This document shows, in pieces, positions 46,691 to 60,900 of a stretch of 64,000 nucleotides of DNA. The notes beneath the pieces were generated by a model. The model ran no database searches. It saw only the letters and a list, made by a program, of their open reading frames with translations, and was not told the origin of the DNA. The stretch is taken from positions 29,671,362-29,735,361 of the forward strand of contig NC_060886.1 of assembly GCF_014805685.1 (NCBI RefSeq), read 5' to 3'. The DNA is from Silurus meridionalis. Its lineage: Eukaryota > Chordata > Actinopteri > Siluriformes > Siluridae. The stretch's first letter is position 1. Each line of letters begins with the position of its first letter. Both the position numbers and the translations under genes were made by a program.

Positions 46691-49600
46691 CAGTAAGTTA
46701 AATAATATAACTTTACTATTTTGGACCATGTTTTCACACCCGTCTAGTGAAATCTTCCTGCAGTGCATATTAACACCTGTTTCGGACTAATAACTATAAT
46801 AATAAAGTGTGATAAAATCATGCCATGTCATAGCACTTATGACAATAACTATAATCTCGATGTTTTCTCAACATGGCCTCAAAAGAATAAAAAAAAATAC
46901 AGGTAGTCCCCGACCTACGCCGGAGATACGTTCCGAAAATCTGGTCAGTCGAGACATGGCATTGCCTACAAAGACGTCTTAACGAATGGTAATCAGTATG
47001 GGGTAGTATACGGTAATTTGTTCATAATTTAACAGTACACAATTTACAATACCATGGACAAGCGCCGGTTCGTGAGTGGAGGGCGGAGCATACGCTGCTA
47101 GGTTTGCCTGCCCTGCAAAATGTTAAATATTTATAAAAACAATTTTTGTATCACTATCGTAAATGTAAGAACAAAAAAATCACAGGTCAAACCATTGTAA
47201 CTGTAATCTGTATTTCAAGAATGATATATTTCATGTTTTTTTGGGACTCGGGGTAGAAATGCTTAGTCCATTGTCTTTCACATGCATTACACCTGCACTG
47301 TTTTTCTCGCAACCTTTCTCTTGTCACAAACACTGAACCACATTAAACATGCTGCCGGCTTATAGGCGAGGCTGATTTGGCATCAGCTGACGAACAAATC
47401 GAATCAAAACACGAGCCGCCGAGGTGTTTCAAAACTCTTACTTCCCCGTGATGGCATGATGTAAGTGTATGTGAACCACCGTCTCTCGAACACCGCACTC
47501 CAGAGTCCCCTAAGTAATGTGATCACATTGCTCTCCATTCAACTGCTGTAGCAATGCGACCTCATTGTTTTTGAACCGATTCCAGTGAACAGACTATAGG
47601 AAATGAAATCTCACACACAAGTGTATATATATATCCGAGAGAAAGAGACGATTTCAGCTCTATTTGCCATCATTTGCCCAACCATCCAATTATATTCAAT
47701 TTTGTGGTCTTGCTTGACGGATATCTGTGGCCTGACTCTGTCAAAAGAAACAAAGGTGCACTCTCAATATAATTCTAAGGTTTCAGTGTACGAGGGAGGA
47801 AAAAAAAAAAAAGATAAAGAGGCTGACTGTGTAAAGACTACCATTAGACGAACCTGCACAGTCATGTCTGGCTTCGAGTACAAACCCCGGCTTGACGTGG
47901 CACACCAGCACTCAAATAAATTTTTCTTTAAAAAAAACAAAAAAAAAACAACAGATCAGTCTCTAATTATTTGCCTACAGGCGCTATGCCAGACTCGTTT
48001 CTTGAACTGACTTTCCGCAGCCGTGAACTGTGGCAAAACATCTGTTAATGAGGGGGATTACTTTTTGATGAGCGCCGGATAATTAGGAATAAGCGGTTTG
48101 TCGTGTTAATTTGATAGGAGAGGTTTTTTTGAGGGGCGGTTGGGTGGTTGGATTTGGGGGATACGATCTAGGAGCAGACGTCATGGGACCCTCTGTGCAT
48201 TAAACTTTCATGAAGATCGATCCTCTGAACTTAGCCAGACTAGGAGCCATTTGAGGGCACCTCAGGGCTTTGGGGAAATGACTCATTTGGGGAAAGGAAT
48301 GATACAGCATGTGACTCGAGCGGCTCACGTGTGATCGTTTTCCATCTAGCGATGGACTTCAATGGAAATTAGATCCGATAATGGATGCTTTTATGGTCCC
48401 ACTTCATTGTTGCATATTAGTAATTCTGTTCAATTCTAATGATGCGTAATTTGACAAGAAGGTTGAAACATCGTGCTGTTTGTATCGGTAGATTATTTAG
48501 TTGATGATAACTAGCCTACCTACACCTCTAAATGTTAGTTAGCTATTTAGTTTGTTAGTTTAGATTGACCGCATTGTAATGTATAATGAAAATCTTTGCT
48601 AATCTGACGTAGCACTTTTTCTTACAAACATCAAAAAACGAGCACCGGTTGTACAAATACTTTAAAAGTTCTCCAAAGATGATGTACGGCATTCTATATG
48701 AAATGAAGACGCTGCAGAATTAAACAGTGTGTAATATTAGGCTTATGTCGGTGGCCATTTTTTACAGCATCACAACTTCCTTTGTGTATTAGCCTGAGGT
48801 AATTTTGCCGACTAAGGCACACTGGGCACACAAAAAACGTGTGAATATTACATGGAACAAAACAAGCTCTGCTGAAATTCCTGTTAAATGTTTATCGCAG
48901 AGCGTTCGCTGAACTGCGCTCCTCGCTTGAGCAACCGTTGTTTATTATTAGCCAGATGGTGTGTGCTAGCATAACCCTGACTTTTTGGAGTTTATAAAGT
49001 GAAAAGAAAAAAACACATCTGAATCCGGCTATGTGCGCATTAGATGTGAAACTAATATTCTTCAGGTTGCACCACAAAACTAATAATATAGCCACTGTCA
49101 GATCTTTTGAGGTAGACCCTCAAGTTCCCAACACACATCAAGATTTTCCTGCTCTCGATCTCCCAGGTTTCACTGTGGCCACAACCCCATTACATAGCGA
49201 TGCGTTTTTCAAATGTATCCACATTCACATGAACCTAGGGTCCGCTACTATCTTTCTTTCTAGATTTATTTCATCATATCTTCACCAGGGTGGAGTTAGT
49301 AACCACCAGATTTCCCTAGAAGTTTATTATCTCTTATTTATAACGTTATATAGGAACAAATCTGATCGTCAACAATGAAAATATTCGTATTACACGGCCA
49401 GGTTCCTTATTCGATTACATCTCTGTCGTTAAATTCGCTGGATATGATTAGTAGGAGAAATATAAATGAAGCTAGCATTGCTTTTCCACAGCTCCAGGGT
49501 CTCAGGTTTCATGCTGATCTCAGGTTACGGTCTATGGATAGGGTTTCTCTGCATGTTCTCTACAAGTCCTCGAGTTCTCCGGTTTCCTGACAAAAAAAAT

Positions 49601-49889
49601 TTAAACATGCTCATAATTCTGTCGCGTGTATAAATGCTCTGTTGTTTATTGTATTTGCCGAGACCTTGAAATAAGATATAGGGTGTGATGTGAACATCTT
49701 GGAACATGTGGTAGAATGTAAATTTGAACGAATGGACATGGAGGTGTATCAGTTTATTAGTACTTTGTGTATTTGGCGTAGATGAGGTACAATGATGCGA
49801 TGGAGAAGAGGCGGAGCCAAGAGTTGGTGCGAAGATATGTTTGTGATGGATGGATGGATAGATTTGTATTAAATGTCTTTGGATGTGGT

Positions 49890-50195
49890 GGAATAAAAAC
49901 CTGTTCCAGCATGACAGCGCTCCTGTGCACAAATCCAGCTCAATGAAGATCTACTTTACATTGGTCGGAGAGGAAGATCTTCTGTAGAGCTCTGACCTCA
50001 ACACTATTGGGATGAATGCGAACCCCCCTCATGCCTGAATGAATCTCACACAAATCTCTACAAAATGTAGTGGAACATTTTCACAGAAAAGTGGAGGTGT
50101 TTAGAACAGCAGGGGATTATATAATGAATGAGTATTGAAGGACATACGAAGCTTGTAATCAAGTGTCCATAAACGTTTGATCACATATGTTTGTC
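49890..50195 (+). mobile_element. Tc1/mariner-like copy, left part missing
   Basis: Plus copy: CCTGTTCCAGCATGACAGCG, CTCCTGTGCACAAATCCAGC, AATGTAGTGGAACATTTTC, then a decayed right end TGTCCATAAACGTTTG. Confidence 0.68.
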
Positions 50196-50511
50196 TTTGT
50201 AAAAGAAGCCACCATAGATACAAATGAAAATAATTGTTGCATGCGAAGATCGTGTAGTATTTATTTGCTATGTTAAAGTCAGTCCTCACAATTACACGTG
50301 TGTGAACAATTAACTTTTTGCGCACTTTTGTCTGCTCTGCATGGTTAAAGAGCTTTTTTGTGTCGGTCTTTCAAATATATACAAAGCGTGTAAGCTTCAC
50401 TTTTGTTTTTGGTTTTTAAATCGCACAAAAAAAGAAATCCAGTTTTTTTTTTTTTTTCTCTAGTCATGTAAATACAAGCCCTAGGTTGCATTCAGTGTGT
50501 GCGTGCATGCA

Positions 50512-50568
<57 letters not shown>

Positions 50569-50897
50569 CCAGCAAGGCCTACTTCATATCGTAATCTTCA
50601 ACTGTTAATGCTGTAAAGCAATTCCATGTTAACGTGCACAACACGAAAAAGCACATTATCTAATCTCGGGATCCATTGGGGGGTGAAATCGGCTTGCATG
50701 TCAATCAACTCCTGGCCTCTGGCCCTCTGCGAGTTCCCGTTAATTCAGATGTTTTGACGGTGTGAGAAAGCGGGGGAGAGAAAGAAAAAAACGAGAGAGA
50801 GAAAAGAGAGGGAGAGATGGCCAAATGGGGTGTGTGTTTACATTTCCCTTGAGAGGGGGAAGGGTGACTCGATCCAGAGAGTGCAAGATGGGGGAAG

Positions 50898-50943
<46 letters not shown>

Positions 50944-52278
50944 GGGGTCGAAGTAGGTATACACACTCACAGAGATTCCTACAGGGAATAGGACACAAAG
51001 AAGTGAAATCGCCAGTAAACAAGTTTGAATCAAAACCCCCCCGACACCACCACCACCACCCCCACCCCTTCTGAGGTCTCCATCTTACAGTCCCTTGTGG
51101 GATTGATCCATTCACTCCATCCTCTCAATTTGATCTGTTCATCAGTATTCACCACCCTCTAACCCGAGACAATCATTAATGGCTTTCGGAGAGAGGGAGG
51201 CGGAGACCCGGGTTTCTCTAGGTGGCGGCTTTAGAAGTTATATTCTGACTATAGTTGAGCAGACGAGTGCTGAACAAACAAAACAAAAACAGATTGAGCA
51301 GATTGAAATGCTGAGGCTCTTTTTAGTCAGAGATCAAATCTTCAGGAAATATCCAAGTATTCTGGAGACATTCAGAAATATATTTTCTCGATATAGTATA
51401 TTTTTCGACTAAACGCAATGTAAATATAATTCCTGAGTGTCGGAACGATTGCTTTCCGAGCCACGTGTTGCCCATCACGCTCCATATCCACTCAGATGCT
51501 TTAGAGATGAATCAGATGGCTCATGCCGGCTCAACTGATCTGATCCTGACAGACGCTACTGTTGAACACGGCTGAAAGACTTGAACATGGGTAAAGATGA
51601 CACCATCCAAAGGAGTCTGAATTTAATTTTGTGTTAGCTTTCAGGAACTTTATTACCCAGAAAGGCTAGAATTGCAATATAAAAACAGGACAGGATGTGT
51701 AACTAGTGTTAATCCGCCGTCTTGGGTTTTAAGTACAAATTTAGGCAAGTCCAATTACTTTTAGAAATCTGTTTATTGGATCTACATTTCCTTAAATCGA
51801 TTCCTTGTGCTAGCTTGAAGCCTGTGAGTATGCAGCAACATGGGCATTTGCACGCTACCGTAATTAGCATGCAGTGCAGACGCATGTCTAAACACTGCGA
51901 GGGGATCAGAGGGCTTGGAGTGAGCAAACATCATCCATCAAGGCTTAGAGAGGCGGCAGTCCGCGACAGTGTATCGCGCGTAACCTCTGCTTGCAATCTG
52001 TGGATGAGGGGCGTTGGAGTTTGGAGTTCGGGGGGAATTGGAGTTTGAGGATTTCTAGGAACCGATCAGCCCAAGGTTATTATAGTTAATGAAAAACGAC
52101 CAGGAAAAACTATGAGTGGGATAAGTTTTCCATTAACTGGATTTAAATGCAAGTTTGCAAATAAAGGAAAAAGTTTTCATTTATTTGCAAACTTACATTT
52201 GAATATATTTTCCTTGTATGGTGACAATTAGGTTAAATGTGGTCTAATGTAATACATGCACTACTAAACATTTACACA

Positions 52279-52327
52279 GACAGACAGACAGACAGACTGG
52301 TTGGTTGGTTGGTTGGTTGGTTGGTTG
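52279..52327. repeat. Compound GACA and TTGG arrays
   Basis: GACA units at 52279-52296 change directly to TTGG units at 52298-52327. Confidence 0.92.
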
Positions 52328-52344
52328 ATTCCCCCAAAAATTCC

Positions 52345-52525
52345 CTTCCCTTCAACTAAGAGACCCAAACCGCCTCTGAACACATAGCCAGCTCAATAAA
52401 GTTATGGGTTGGACTGGAAGATCTCCTGCTATAGAACTTAGTCTCAACCCTATCAAACACATTTGGGATGAATTGGAAGGCTTGACTGAACCCCAGGCCT
52501 CCTCACTCTCCTTACTGCATCATTT
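52345..52525 (+). mobile_element. Tc1/mariner-like fragment
   Basis: Plus copy: CAACTAAGAGACCCAAACC, GATCTCCTGCTATAGAAC, CATTTGGGATGAATTGGAAG, CCCCAGGCCTCCTCAC. Confidence 0.68.
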
Positions 52526-53439
52526 ACTGCATTATGTTTAGTAATACAACTTTTGATGGTCTTTTCTACAGTGACCAAACCCCAATTGGTACAGATGTAA
52601 TGTAGAAAAATGTAAATCAGGCTTTGAAAGACACCAGATCCCAAATCGAACGATGATAAATTGTATTTGATGGATTTTTCTGTGGAAGTCTAGTGTTCAG
52701 GGTCTCTGCAGTACAGCTCCAAACATCTTTGAAATCCATGCCAAGGTTCAGTGAAGCTGTTCTGATGACTCATGGTGGCTCAGCGCATTGGTATCACATT
52801 TTTTGCCAGGTTTTCATCTGTATTTCAGCAATATCGACTCCGTGTGTGTGTGTGTGTGTGTGTGTGTGCCTGTCTCATTTTCTCAACAAGCCCTTATTGG
52901 TGGATCAGTGACATGTCTGATGAATGCGTTTGTTCACTTTCACTCGCTAGTCCAGAACCAGAAACGGAAGCTTCTGGAATATTCCACTCGAGCCTATCCA
53001 TCTTCGAGCTCCGCAGCTCCGCAGCACACCCGCTCTCCTCCCACTCACACAGACACCGCATAATTAATCTGTGGGAAATGAACGGTGGGGGGAGAAAAGA
53101 TCAAAATCAGCATCATTTGTGGAAAGATGAATTTCGCATTTTAATCCAATAACGAGAGTGCCTTCGAAAAAAAGAAAAAAAAAAAAGAAGAATACACAAG
53201 CAGCACTGCAGTGCTGAGAGGAAAGTGAGGCTCTGAGAGAAGAACAGAAGGAGTGATGAAGTTGAGAAGAAGGCAAGAACGAGAGCGGTCCCTCCATATT
53301 GTCCCTCCATCAGAAGTAAAATACCAATACTTATATTATTAGATACTACAAATTTGAGTGAACGTCTTCACTTTCACCTTCTCCAAACTGGCAATATTGA
53401 TAACATGCTTCATTTCAATCCAAAAGTTTGTAGTAGTAT

Positions 53440-53812
53440 GTGCCTCCTCCACATTTAGTCCCCAATTGCTCCAAACCTCCACTCTTCCAGAAAAGATAAT
53501 CTACTAGATTTCATGGAGATTTGTGCTCATTCAAGCAGGTATTGATGTAGGTGAGGTGTGGAAGCCTGAGGTCCATTCAGTGTCCACACGCATCCCATAT
53601 GTGTTCTGTTTTAGAGCTCTACAGCAGGAGATCTTCCACTCCTACCCATTAAAATCACATCTTCATGGAACTGGCTTTGTGCACTGCCATGCTGGAGCAG
53701 GTTTGGGTCTCATAGTTGAAGTAAAGTTCAGAAAACAGAAAATTGCATGCTGTGACTATTCTGTTTTTTGGAAAAATCCCGTCTCCCAATACTTTTGTCC
53801 ATATAGTGAATT
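53440..53812 (-). mobile_element. Tc1/mariner-like copy with right terminal repeat
   Basis: Reverse copy ending in CCCAATACTTTTGTCCATATAG, a near-perfect terminal repeat (given in two parts: CCCAATACTTTT and GTCCATATAGTG). It is one of the best preserved ends in the window. Confidence 0.74.
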
Positions 53813-54254
53813 ACATGAAATCCATGATTATTTCTCTAAAAACTTATAAAACATGGACATGGACACCCTCAAAAAATGAGTAATTGTTTCTAAAGACTTC
53901 TATAACAAACTGTTTTCTTTAAGGGCTTAGGAAATCACTTTGGTGGTTTCTTCGTTGCATAATCTGCTTTTTCCTGCTAATTTTATGTGACTATAAACGG
54001 ATACATATTTAGACAGGACTTTTAGATAATAGATAAACATAAACATTGAATCATTGAAGAAAAGTTGTAACAGGAAATGAGGCAACTTTGTGGTAGCAGT
54101 AGTCATTCTGCATCATCACTGGTGATTCTTTCTAAAATGATTTCTGTCCTACAGAAAATTGGATGAAATGTGCGGTTCATCACTTCCTATTTGTTTCTGT
54201 AGAAACCAAGGACATTTTACATGGACAACCTGGACATGCGTGATGTGTCCTAAA

Positions 54255-54310
<56 letters not shown>

Positions 54311-54449
54311 GGTGAAACCATAAAGATTAATGCAAACATGTTAGGGTTGGTTAAAAAATGGCAGATGAATGAGTAAAATATGTTGAACGAGGCATACAAA
54401 ATAGGCAGTATGGCATGATTCCACCAAACTACCAAAAGTAAACAGACCA

Positions 54450-55180
54450 AGCCACACCGAAAGTATGCGGACACCCGACTTAATCGTTTCTTCAAATATT
54501 GTAAGCACACAGTCTTCTAGAATGTCTGTGCATGTTGAAGCATTCAATTTTTTTTTTTTTGCAAAGGGGTGGAAACTTTCCAGAAAATTTCCACGTGAAC
54601 TTCATCTGAGGATTCTGGGAAATATTCCAAGTTGGAAACCAGGAATTTATTGGTATATGTGGGAATTAATCAGACCTTTAGGGAAATGTATATAATCTGT
54701 ATCTGCATGCAAACAAATACGTTTTACGTTATTTTATGTGCGTGTGTATGCGAGTGCATGTAAAGGGCGTGGTCTCAGTAGCCCTGCAGTAAGTGTGTTG
54801 TGTGTATGTGATTGATGAATGTGCAGGGTAGAAATTCAACTAGAATTTTATCTGACCAAAACCAAAATTCCCATTAATTCCTATTCATTCTCATGGAAAG
54901 TTTATAGTCTTGAAAATTTGGAAAATTTGCAACCCTAGTTCCAGCTTCCTGAACACGTGGTGTTGATGTTCTGTCAAGTGTCCTGCAGTTCACTAAACAC
55001 CTTTGGGATGAACTGGAACAATGAATGAACCCCAAACATCAGTACCTAATAGCTGAATGATCACCATTCCCCACAGCCACGCCCTAAAATGTGGTGAAAA
55101 GCCTTCCCAGATTTGGAATGGGATTTTCAACATGGACATCTGAATATTACATTTCGGTGTATAGTGTAGTACATGGCAAT
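54450..55180 (+). mobile_element. Tc1/mariner-like copy split by another element
   Basis: The left part is 54450-54545 (AAGTATGCGGACACCCGAC). The right part is 54985-55180 (CACCTTTGGGATGAACTGG ... AGCCTTCCCAGATTTGG ... TATAGTGTAG). The middle, about 54550-54945, is a different element with repeated GAAAATTTCC/GGAAACTTTCC words ending at TTTGCAACCCTAG. Confidence 0.65.
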
Positions 55181-55188
55181 ACAGTATA

Positions 55189-55231
55189 TGGATGGATGGA
55201 TGGATGGATGGATGGATGGATGAATGGATGG
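55189..55231. repeat. GGAT tetranucleotide array
   Basis: About ten TGGA units directly after the right end of a Tc1-like copy. Confidence 0.92.
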
Positions 55232-57439
55232 TTGGCCTTTACTGATGACCAGAAAGCATCATCCCACATTTCCTAAGGCATCAACTAAGGCGTGACTGAT
55301 TTCTTCCTTCTTTTTTCCTGAGCTTCTTTCTCATGGAAATGGAGCAGACTTTTTTTTTCTTTTTTTTTTTTTGTCTCCTCTTTCCATTACTCATAGTCAT
55401 TCATTGTCTCTCTGTCTCACCCTCTGTAAAGGCTTCCCTGCTGGATGTCTTTAATCCCTCCTCCACCTCCAGTATTCACTCCACCAGGGCAGGACATTTG
55501 CTTACACGTAAAACCACCGACATCAAGTCTAGCGATTTCTTCGCTAAAACCGAGAATTTTTTTTGTCGCACTTCCATAATGGAAATCCCAAAATAACTTT
55601 CAATACTGCTTCCTTATTTATTTGTTCCAGAGTTTCAAAAAATGTTTAATCCGGTTCCTCTCACTCTTCCTTTTTTTTATTCTAACACAGGACTCATTTT
55701 CCATGTGCAGGACCACACAGCAGTTCCTCATACTTGCACAAATTATCCGAAATGCACCACTTCTCATTTGCTGTAAATGGACCTACTTTCAAAAAGGTTG
55801 AATTGCAAGTGACAAAAGATGCTAGTGTGCATCAAAATGCTCCAGGGTGCATTTCATAGTGAGAGAAAAAAAACGAACTTGCAAAACCTGGGAAACTTCT
55901 CCTGATGATGCAATACATTCGGTGATCTTTTCAAATGTGCAAGTCAATGCTAGTGTGCAGTGGTGGAAAGCCTAAATATGACTTTTAATATAGGTTAATA
56001 CTAATATAGATATGTTCTGAGGAGTGTGCAACTAGCTGAGCAACAAACTAGCTAATTTAAATGTAACTTTTCTCTTGCTAACTACTTCATGATTATCCTG
56101 AGCAGCATTTATAAGCTGGAGCAGCTGTATTTAACAAGACATGGAATCCTTAGTGAACTTGGTGTTGAGTCTAATTCGGAGCTTAAACTGTAAAATATCT
56201 GAAGATCTGACTAACTAGTCTTGCTCGCGCAGCTACGTAATAGCTTAGCTGTACACACCAAACTGTAAAATGGTGATCTCTTTATTTTTTCATATTAGAT
56301 TCCTTATTTTTTGCCCTTATCAGTTAGCAATGCATATCATTGGGCTTCACTGTCTCAGACATTGCTGCAGCATATTAAAGTATTTAGCATCAGTTTTGCT
56401 AGCTCAAATAATCAATCAAAGTTGCACATATACACACATAATTGACTGTCTGTTTTAAGATTTTGACATAAAAAAGATCTTATAATACAAAATCTATCAA
56501 TGATGATAACAGAAATTATAATTATGACACCAATGACGACGACTACACTATAATTTTAAGTTTATAACCATCTGGAATGATATCTGTTTGTGTTTTTTAA
56601 ACATCCTATTTCACATTTAGTCCCCGTTTCCTGTTACGATAACCTCCACTCTTCTGGGGTGACGTTCCACTATTCTGGTCGTATTTGAAATTATTGAAAT
56701 ACTTGTGCAGTTCTGTACTTTTTTCACGTTTTGGTACATAAATATAAATTTGGTACAACTAGTAAAAGATTTTTCGGTTAACAAAACCTTTGCTTTCTTT
56801 TCCCCACAAGATAAATCAGATCATTTGTCTTCAATATTGGAACATAAGGTGGAGTAGGAGCAATCAAATACATGTTGTAAAATGTTACATTTCAGGATGA
56901 TCATAACTTAGATCAGGAAAGACTAGTTTCCTCGAAGCCTCGCTAAAACATTGGTGTGGTTGGGTGGAACCCGGTGTGAGAAACAACAAGAAAAATGGAC
57001 CATTTGTAAATCAACCGTAGCGCCTCGCACGTGAGATCTCTTTTCACTGGAAACAGTTCTCGTTTGGGTGTGAGGGTGCAAAGCTATCAGTAGAAGTATT
57101 ACCTCAGAACTCGCTATTCACACCTTGTACTCACAGACACGAAGAACCCCTCCTCCACCAGGTTTACTGGTTTAATAATGGAGGTTCTGCGGCGTCTGCT
57201 TTCAGTTAACTCTAGGTGCCAAGTCCACACGAGATGAAAGCAAAGATGAGTCAGTGATGTATGATGTTCGTGTATCGTGACTTCAAACGGAGGCTTTGTT
57301 TGGTTTGGCCTGCCTTTGTTTAAATATGGTCAGTTTTCTTTGGCAGAATGAATCTCTGTGTGCTCTTTGGGGGAAAATCCTGACTGGGAATCTGGACGTG
57401 AAGAATCATCTGTTAAACGAAGACTTTTCTACATGTGTT

Positions 57440-57905
57440 TCATTTGCTGATATAATAACCTCCAGTATTCTGGGAAGATGTTCCACTAAATTTTGGTGAT
57501 GGAGATTTGTGCTCATTCAGACACAAGGGTATTAGTAGTCACCGAGTCACGTATTTAGAAGGCCTGGGGTGCAGACAGAATAAAAAATACAGTCCAAAGG
57601 TGTTCATTTACATTTATAGCATTTTGCAGACACCCTTATCCAGAGAAACTTATAGCTGAGGGTTAACGATCTTGCTCAAGGTCCCACTAGTGGCAATTTG
57701 GTGGTGCTAGGATTTGAACTTGTGACCTTCCGATCCAATGTCTTAACCGCTTGAGCAACCACCTCCATAGAGCAGGTAGCGCACAGACTCAAGATCAACC
57801 ATTCCAATTCATGGAAAACCACATCTTCATGGAGATATGTGCACAATGTCATGCTGGAGTCATGCTGGATGCAGGTTTGGGCCTTGTAGGTCAAGTGAAG
57901 GGAAA
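57440..57905 (-). mobile_element. Tc1/mariner-like copy split by a SINE
   Basis: Reverse copy: TCTGGGAAGATGTTCCAC, GGCCTGGGGTGCAGAC. After the SINE comes CACATCTTCATGGAGATATG, then AATGTCATGCTGGAG. Confidence 0.66.
57607..57768 (-). repeat. tRNA-derived SINE inserted in a Tc1-like copy
   Basis: A full reverse copy (TTTACATTTATAGCATTTTG ... GGATTTGAACTTGTGACC ... CTTAACCGCTTGAGCAACC) flanked on both sides by reverse Tc1-like sequence (57440-57606 and 57769-57905). Confidence 0.75.
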
Positions 57906-60900
57906 ATGTTTATTTTTTATTTTACTGTGAATCTTAATAAGATTTAGATTTTTTAAATCAAATACTAATAGACCATGAAATGCATTTATTTTATCTATTT
58001 ATATATTTCTTTAACTATTTTTACCATAACGTCATGTAGACTAACAACAGCTAGCAAAGATGTTCCTTTATCCACTATGGCGATGCTTCAAGTTCTTTCA
58101 GAACCATGTGCTAAATTTTACACTTTATCCTATCTCAAACAGGGGTCAGGATGGCTTTGCAATCAATACTGCCACAAGTCTCTTACCTGAGATCAGTATT
58201 TTAGGTTCTCCAAATATGGTAAAGGTCAGGATCCGGGTTAAAGAGGCTGGCTCTAGAGCGGAGACGTGGAGAATTCATCAAGCAGTGTTATTTATCAGAG
58301 GGCTAGAGTGGTCAAAGGTTGAAAGGTTAAAGTATAAGCATGGTCGGCCAAGCAAACATGCTTTGGGCAGGAAGCCAGAGCAAATGAAAAACAATAGGGA
58401 CATGAGTGAATATAAATACATGGACAGATAATGTTTTCTATATTTATATGAATGATATGGGTGTTTTATTTTCCCCTCCAAAAATATCAGTCTCTGGATC
58501 TTTGAAGGCAAGCGGTCAGATATAAAGCTAAACTAAGACAGACAATGTTCATTAACATGAACAGTGCATTCAGTCATTCATTCTTAGTAACTGCCTGGTC
58601 AGTTTTACTGGGATTTTAATATATTTTTTGTTAAGATGGCAAGGCAAGATTTGTGTTTTTTTTTATTAGTAGTAAGAGGAACACTTGACAGTAGAAACTT
58701 CCTGGTCATAGTTTGGTTTATAAGAGCATTGGCTTTACAGAAAATAAGGGGGAGGAGAAGAAATAGAAAAAAAGAGGAATGCTAGTAACACAGGGCCAGA
58801 CGGCTAAGAGTGGTTTCCTTCCAAAGACTTTTGTGGTAGACCACCACCATCTGGTACTCCCACATACACCCGGATGTGTGAAAACAGTAACACAGTGGCA
58901 TCTTTACTTTTATAGAAAAAAAGAAAGAACGGAAAAAAGAAGAAAAAAAAAATATATATTAATATTTATTATAGTGTTTGTATGAAAAAAGGTGAGTTTT
59001 TGTAAGAGTGTGAATGCAGCATGCTTAATTCAGGTTTTCCTGAAGCACTTAATTTGGAGGCGAATGGAGAAAAATGAACAGATGCCATCCAGGGCAAATG
59101 AGGCGAAATAAATAAATGTAGAGGAATATGAATTTGTTCCTTCCAAAGCTCTGGGGTTTTCCAGAGGCTCGGGATGCTTCACACCTCAAAGCAGATAAAT
59201 AATTGACGTATGTGTGAATGCTTTAACTTGTTAGGTCTTTAAAAATATCAAAAGCTCCACTTGACCCCATGCTGTTGAGCTGAAAGAGCAAGAGGAAAGA
59301 AAAAACCTGGTGGAAGCATTTAGTGAACCTATTTCTGGTGCAACTTGTTTGGGTGTTTTCTTTGATCATCTGGGTTCTTCACACTGCGTTTGTCAATTCT
59401 TTATTTCATAGGTGATGGCAGGAAGTTCCTGTAGGGAAAAAAACACTCAGGTCAAAATCTAGCTTTCAGCAGCCACAGGATTGTCTTCATACCTCCAACA
59501 ATGAACCCAGGAAACGACAGGAAGCGGTTTTTGCTTTTCTGCTCGAGATTAACGATTACGGGCGAGAAGGGGAAGTAAAAGTGATGACCAGTCTGATGTG
59601 TTTCCAATACAAGGCCACGACGTTGCACTTAACACGGGTTAGGGTCACTTCAGGGCATACGGGGTCATGTGAACAGGCTTCTGCTATGATAATTAGCCGC
59701 TTTTGGGTAAAAATGGGATTTAAGTACAGGTCATCTGGAAAATCACATCAGCTTGGTGAACTTGCTGAATTGCTGAAAATGAAACCCGAATCTAATGGTT
59801 CAGTAAAGATAATATAAATACTAAAATGTAATAATTAGCCCAAGATATATTGGTGCATGATTTAGCCATGGATTAGCAATAATATTTGCGAGTTAGCGGT
59901 ACACGTGTTCGTACCAAACCTTTTCGGTACACTGCTTTCAATCCTCGCAATCCTTTTTACGTGCTGAACATAGTTACAATCTGAGTTTCCTCACGGACGT
60001 ATTAAGTGGCGGACACAAGTTTGTTTAGTCTCCAACTTGCACTTGCAGTGTCACTGTTTATTATTATTAAACATACACAACGTCAGCGGTACAAAAAAGA
60101 AAAACGCTTTGTTTTGCACATACGTGGAATCGCCTATTCCTGGTTATCGCTAACGCTAGCGAATATGGATTCTTTAGCGTTTTTATGTCTAGCTTCAAGA
60201 ATTTATCAGGTTGGAAGGAATTTAGACATTTGTTAAAGTATGCTGAATTAAGTAGAATAGTTAAGTGGATCATATCTTAAAAAAATTTAATGTAAAACAC
60301 TCACATTTATTTACACATTTATAACCCAAATGTAATTTTATGTTTTGCATTATTATATTGTGCCGAACCGTGACTTAAAAGCCCTTTTGAATTTCGTCTT
60401 TCTTACATCCCTATTTGCAAGTGAGTGATTTTCATTGAACTGCTACCAAAGTAAACTCATAAATCTGTGGGAAAAACGAACCCAAACGTCTGTACAGTGT
60501 TTTTCTCCAACACCAAAGTCTACACAAAACAAAGAAAGAAAAGAGGCCGAGCGCACGAGTCAAAGGCTTTGGTTTTGGTCATCTCCTTCTCGTGAAAGAA
60601 GCCGACGTTGACAAGGCAACCGGTCCATCTGGTCACGGTCCAGCTGTCTCAAGGGGACTGTAGGGTTTCTCACAGGCCAAACAATTACTTGACTTCCTCG
60701 AGTTTACGCTGACAAACACATCAAAGTCCCGCAGTCTCTAAGGATAATAATATTCGTTGAATTAAAACATACCTCGGCAAGAAATTGGTTTGTGGTATTA
60801 GTTTGAGCGTCCGATTTCATAAGTATCCATGTTCTAATAAGATTCACTCTTCTGGGAAGATGTTCCACTAGATTTATTTAGCCACAAAAGTGCACTATAG

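Noticed and set aside
49031..49590. Adjacent open frames of 115 and 71 residues
   Set aside because: No domain or splice support; the right end (TCTCTGCATGTTCTC, GTTCTCCGGTTTCC) resembles a common fish dispersed repeat.
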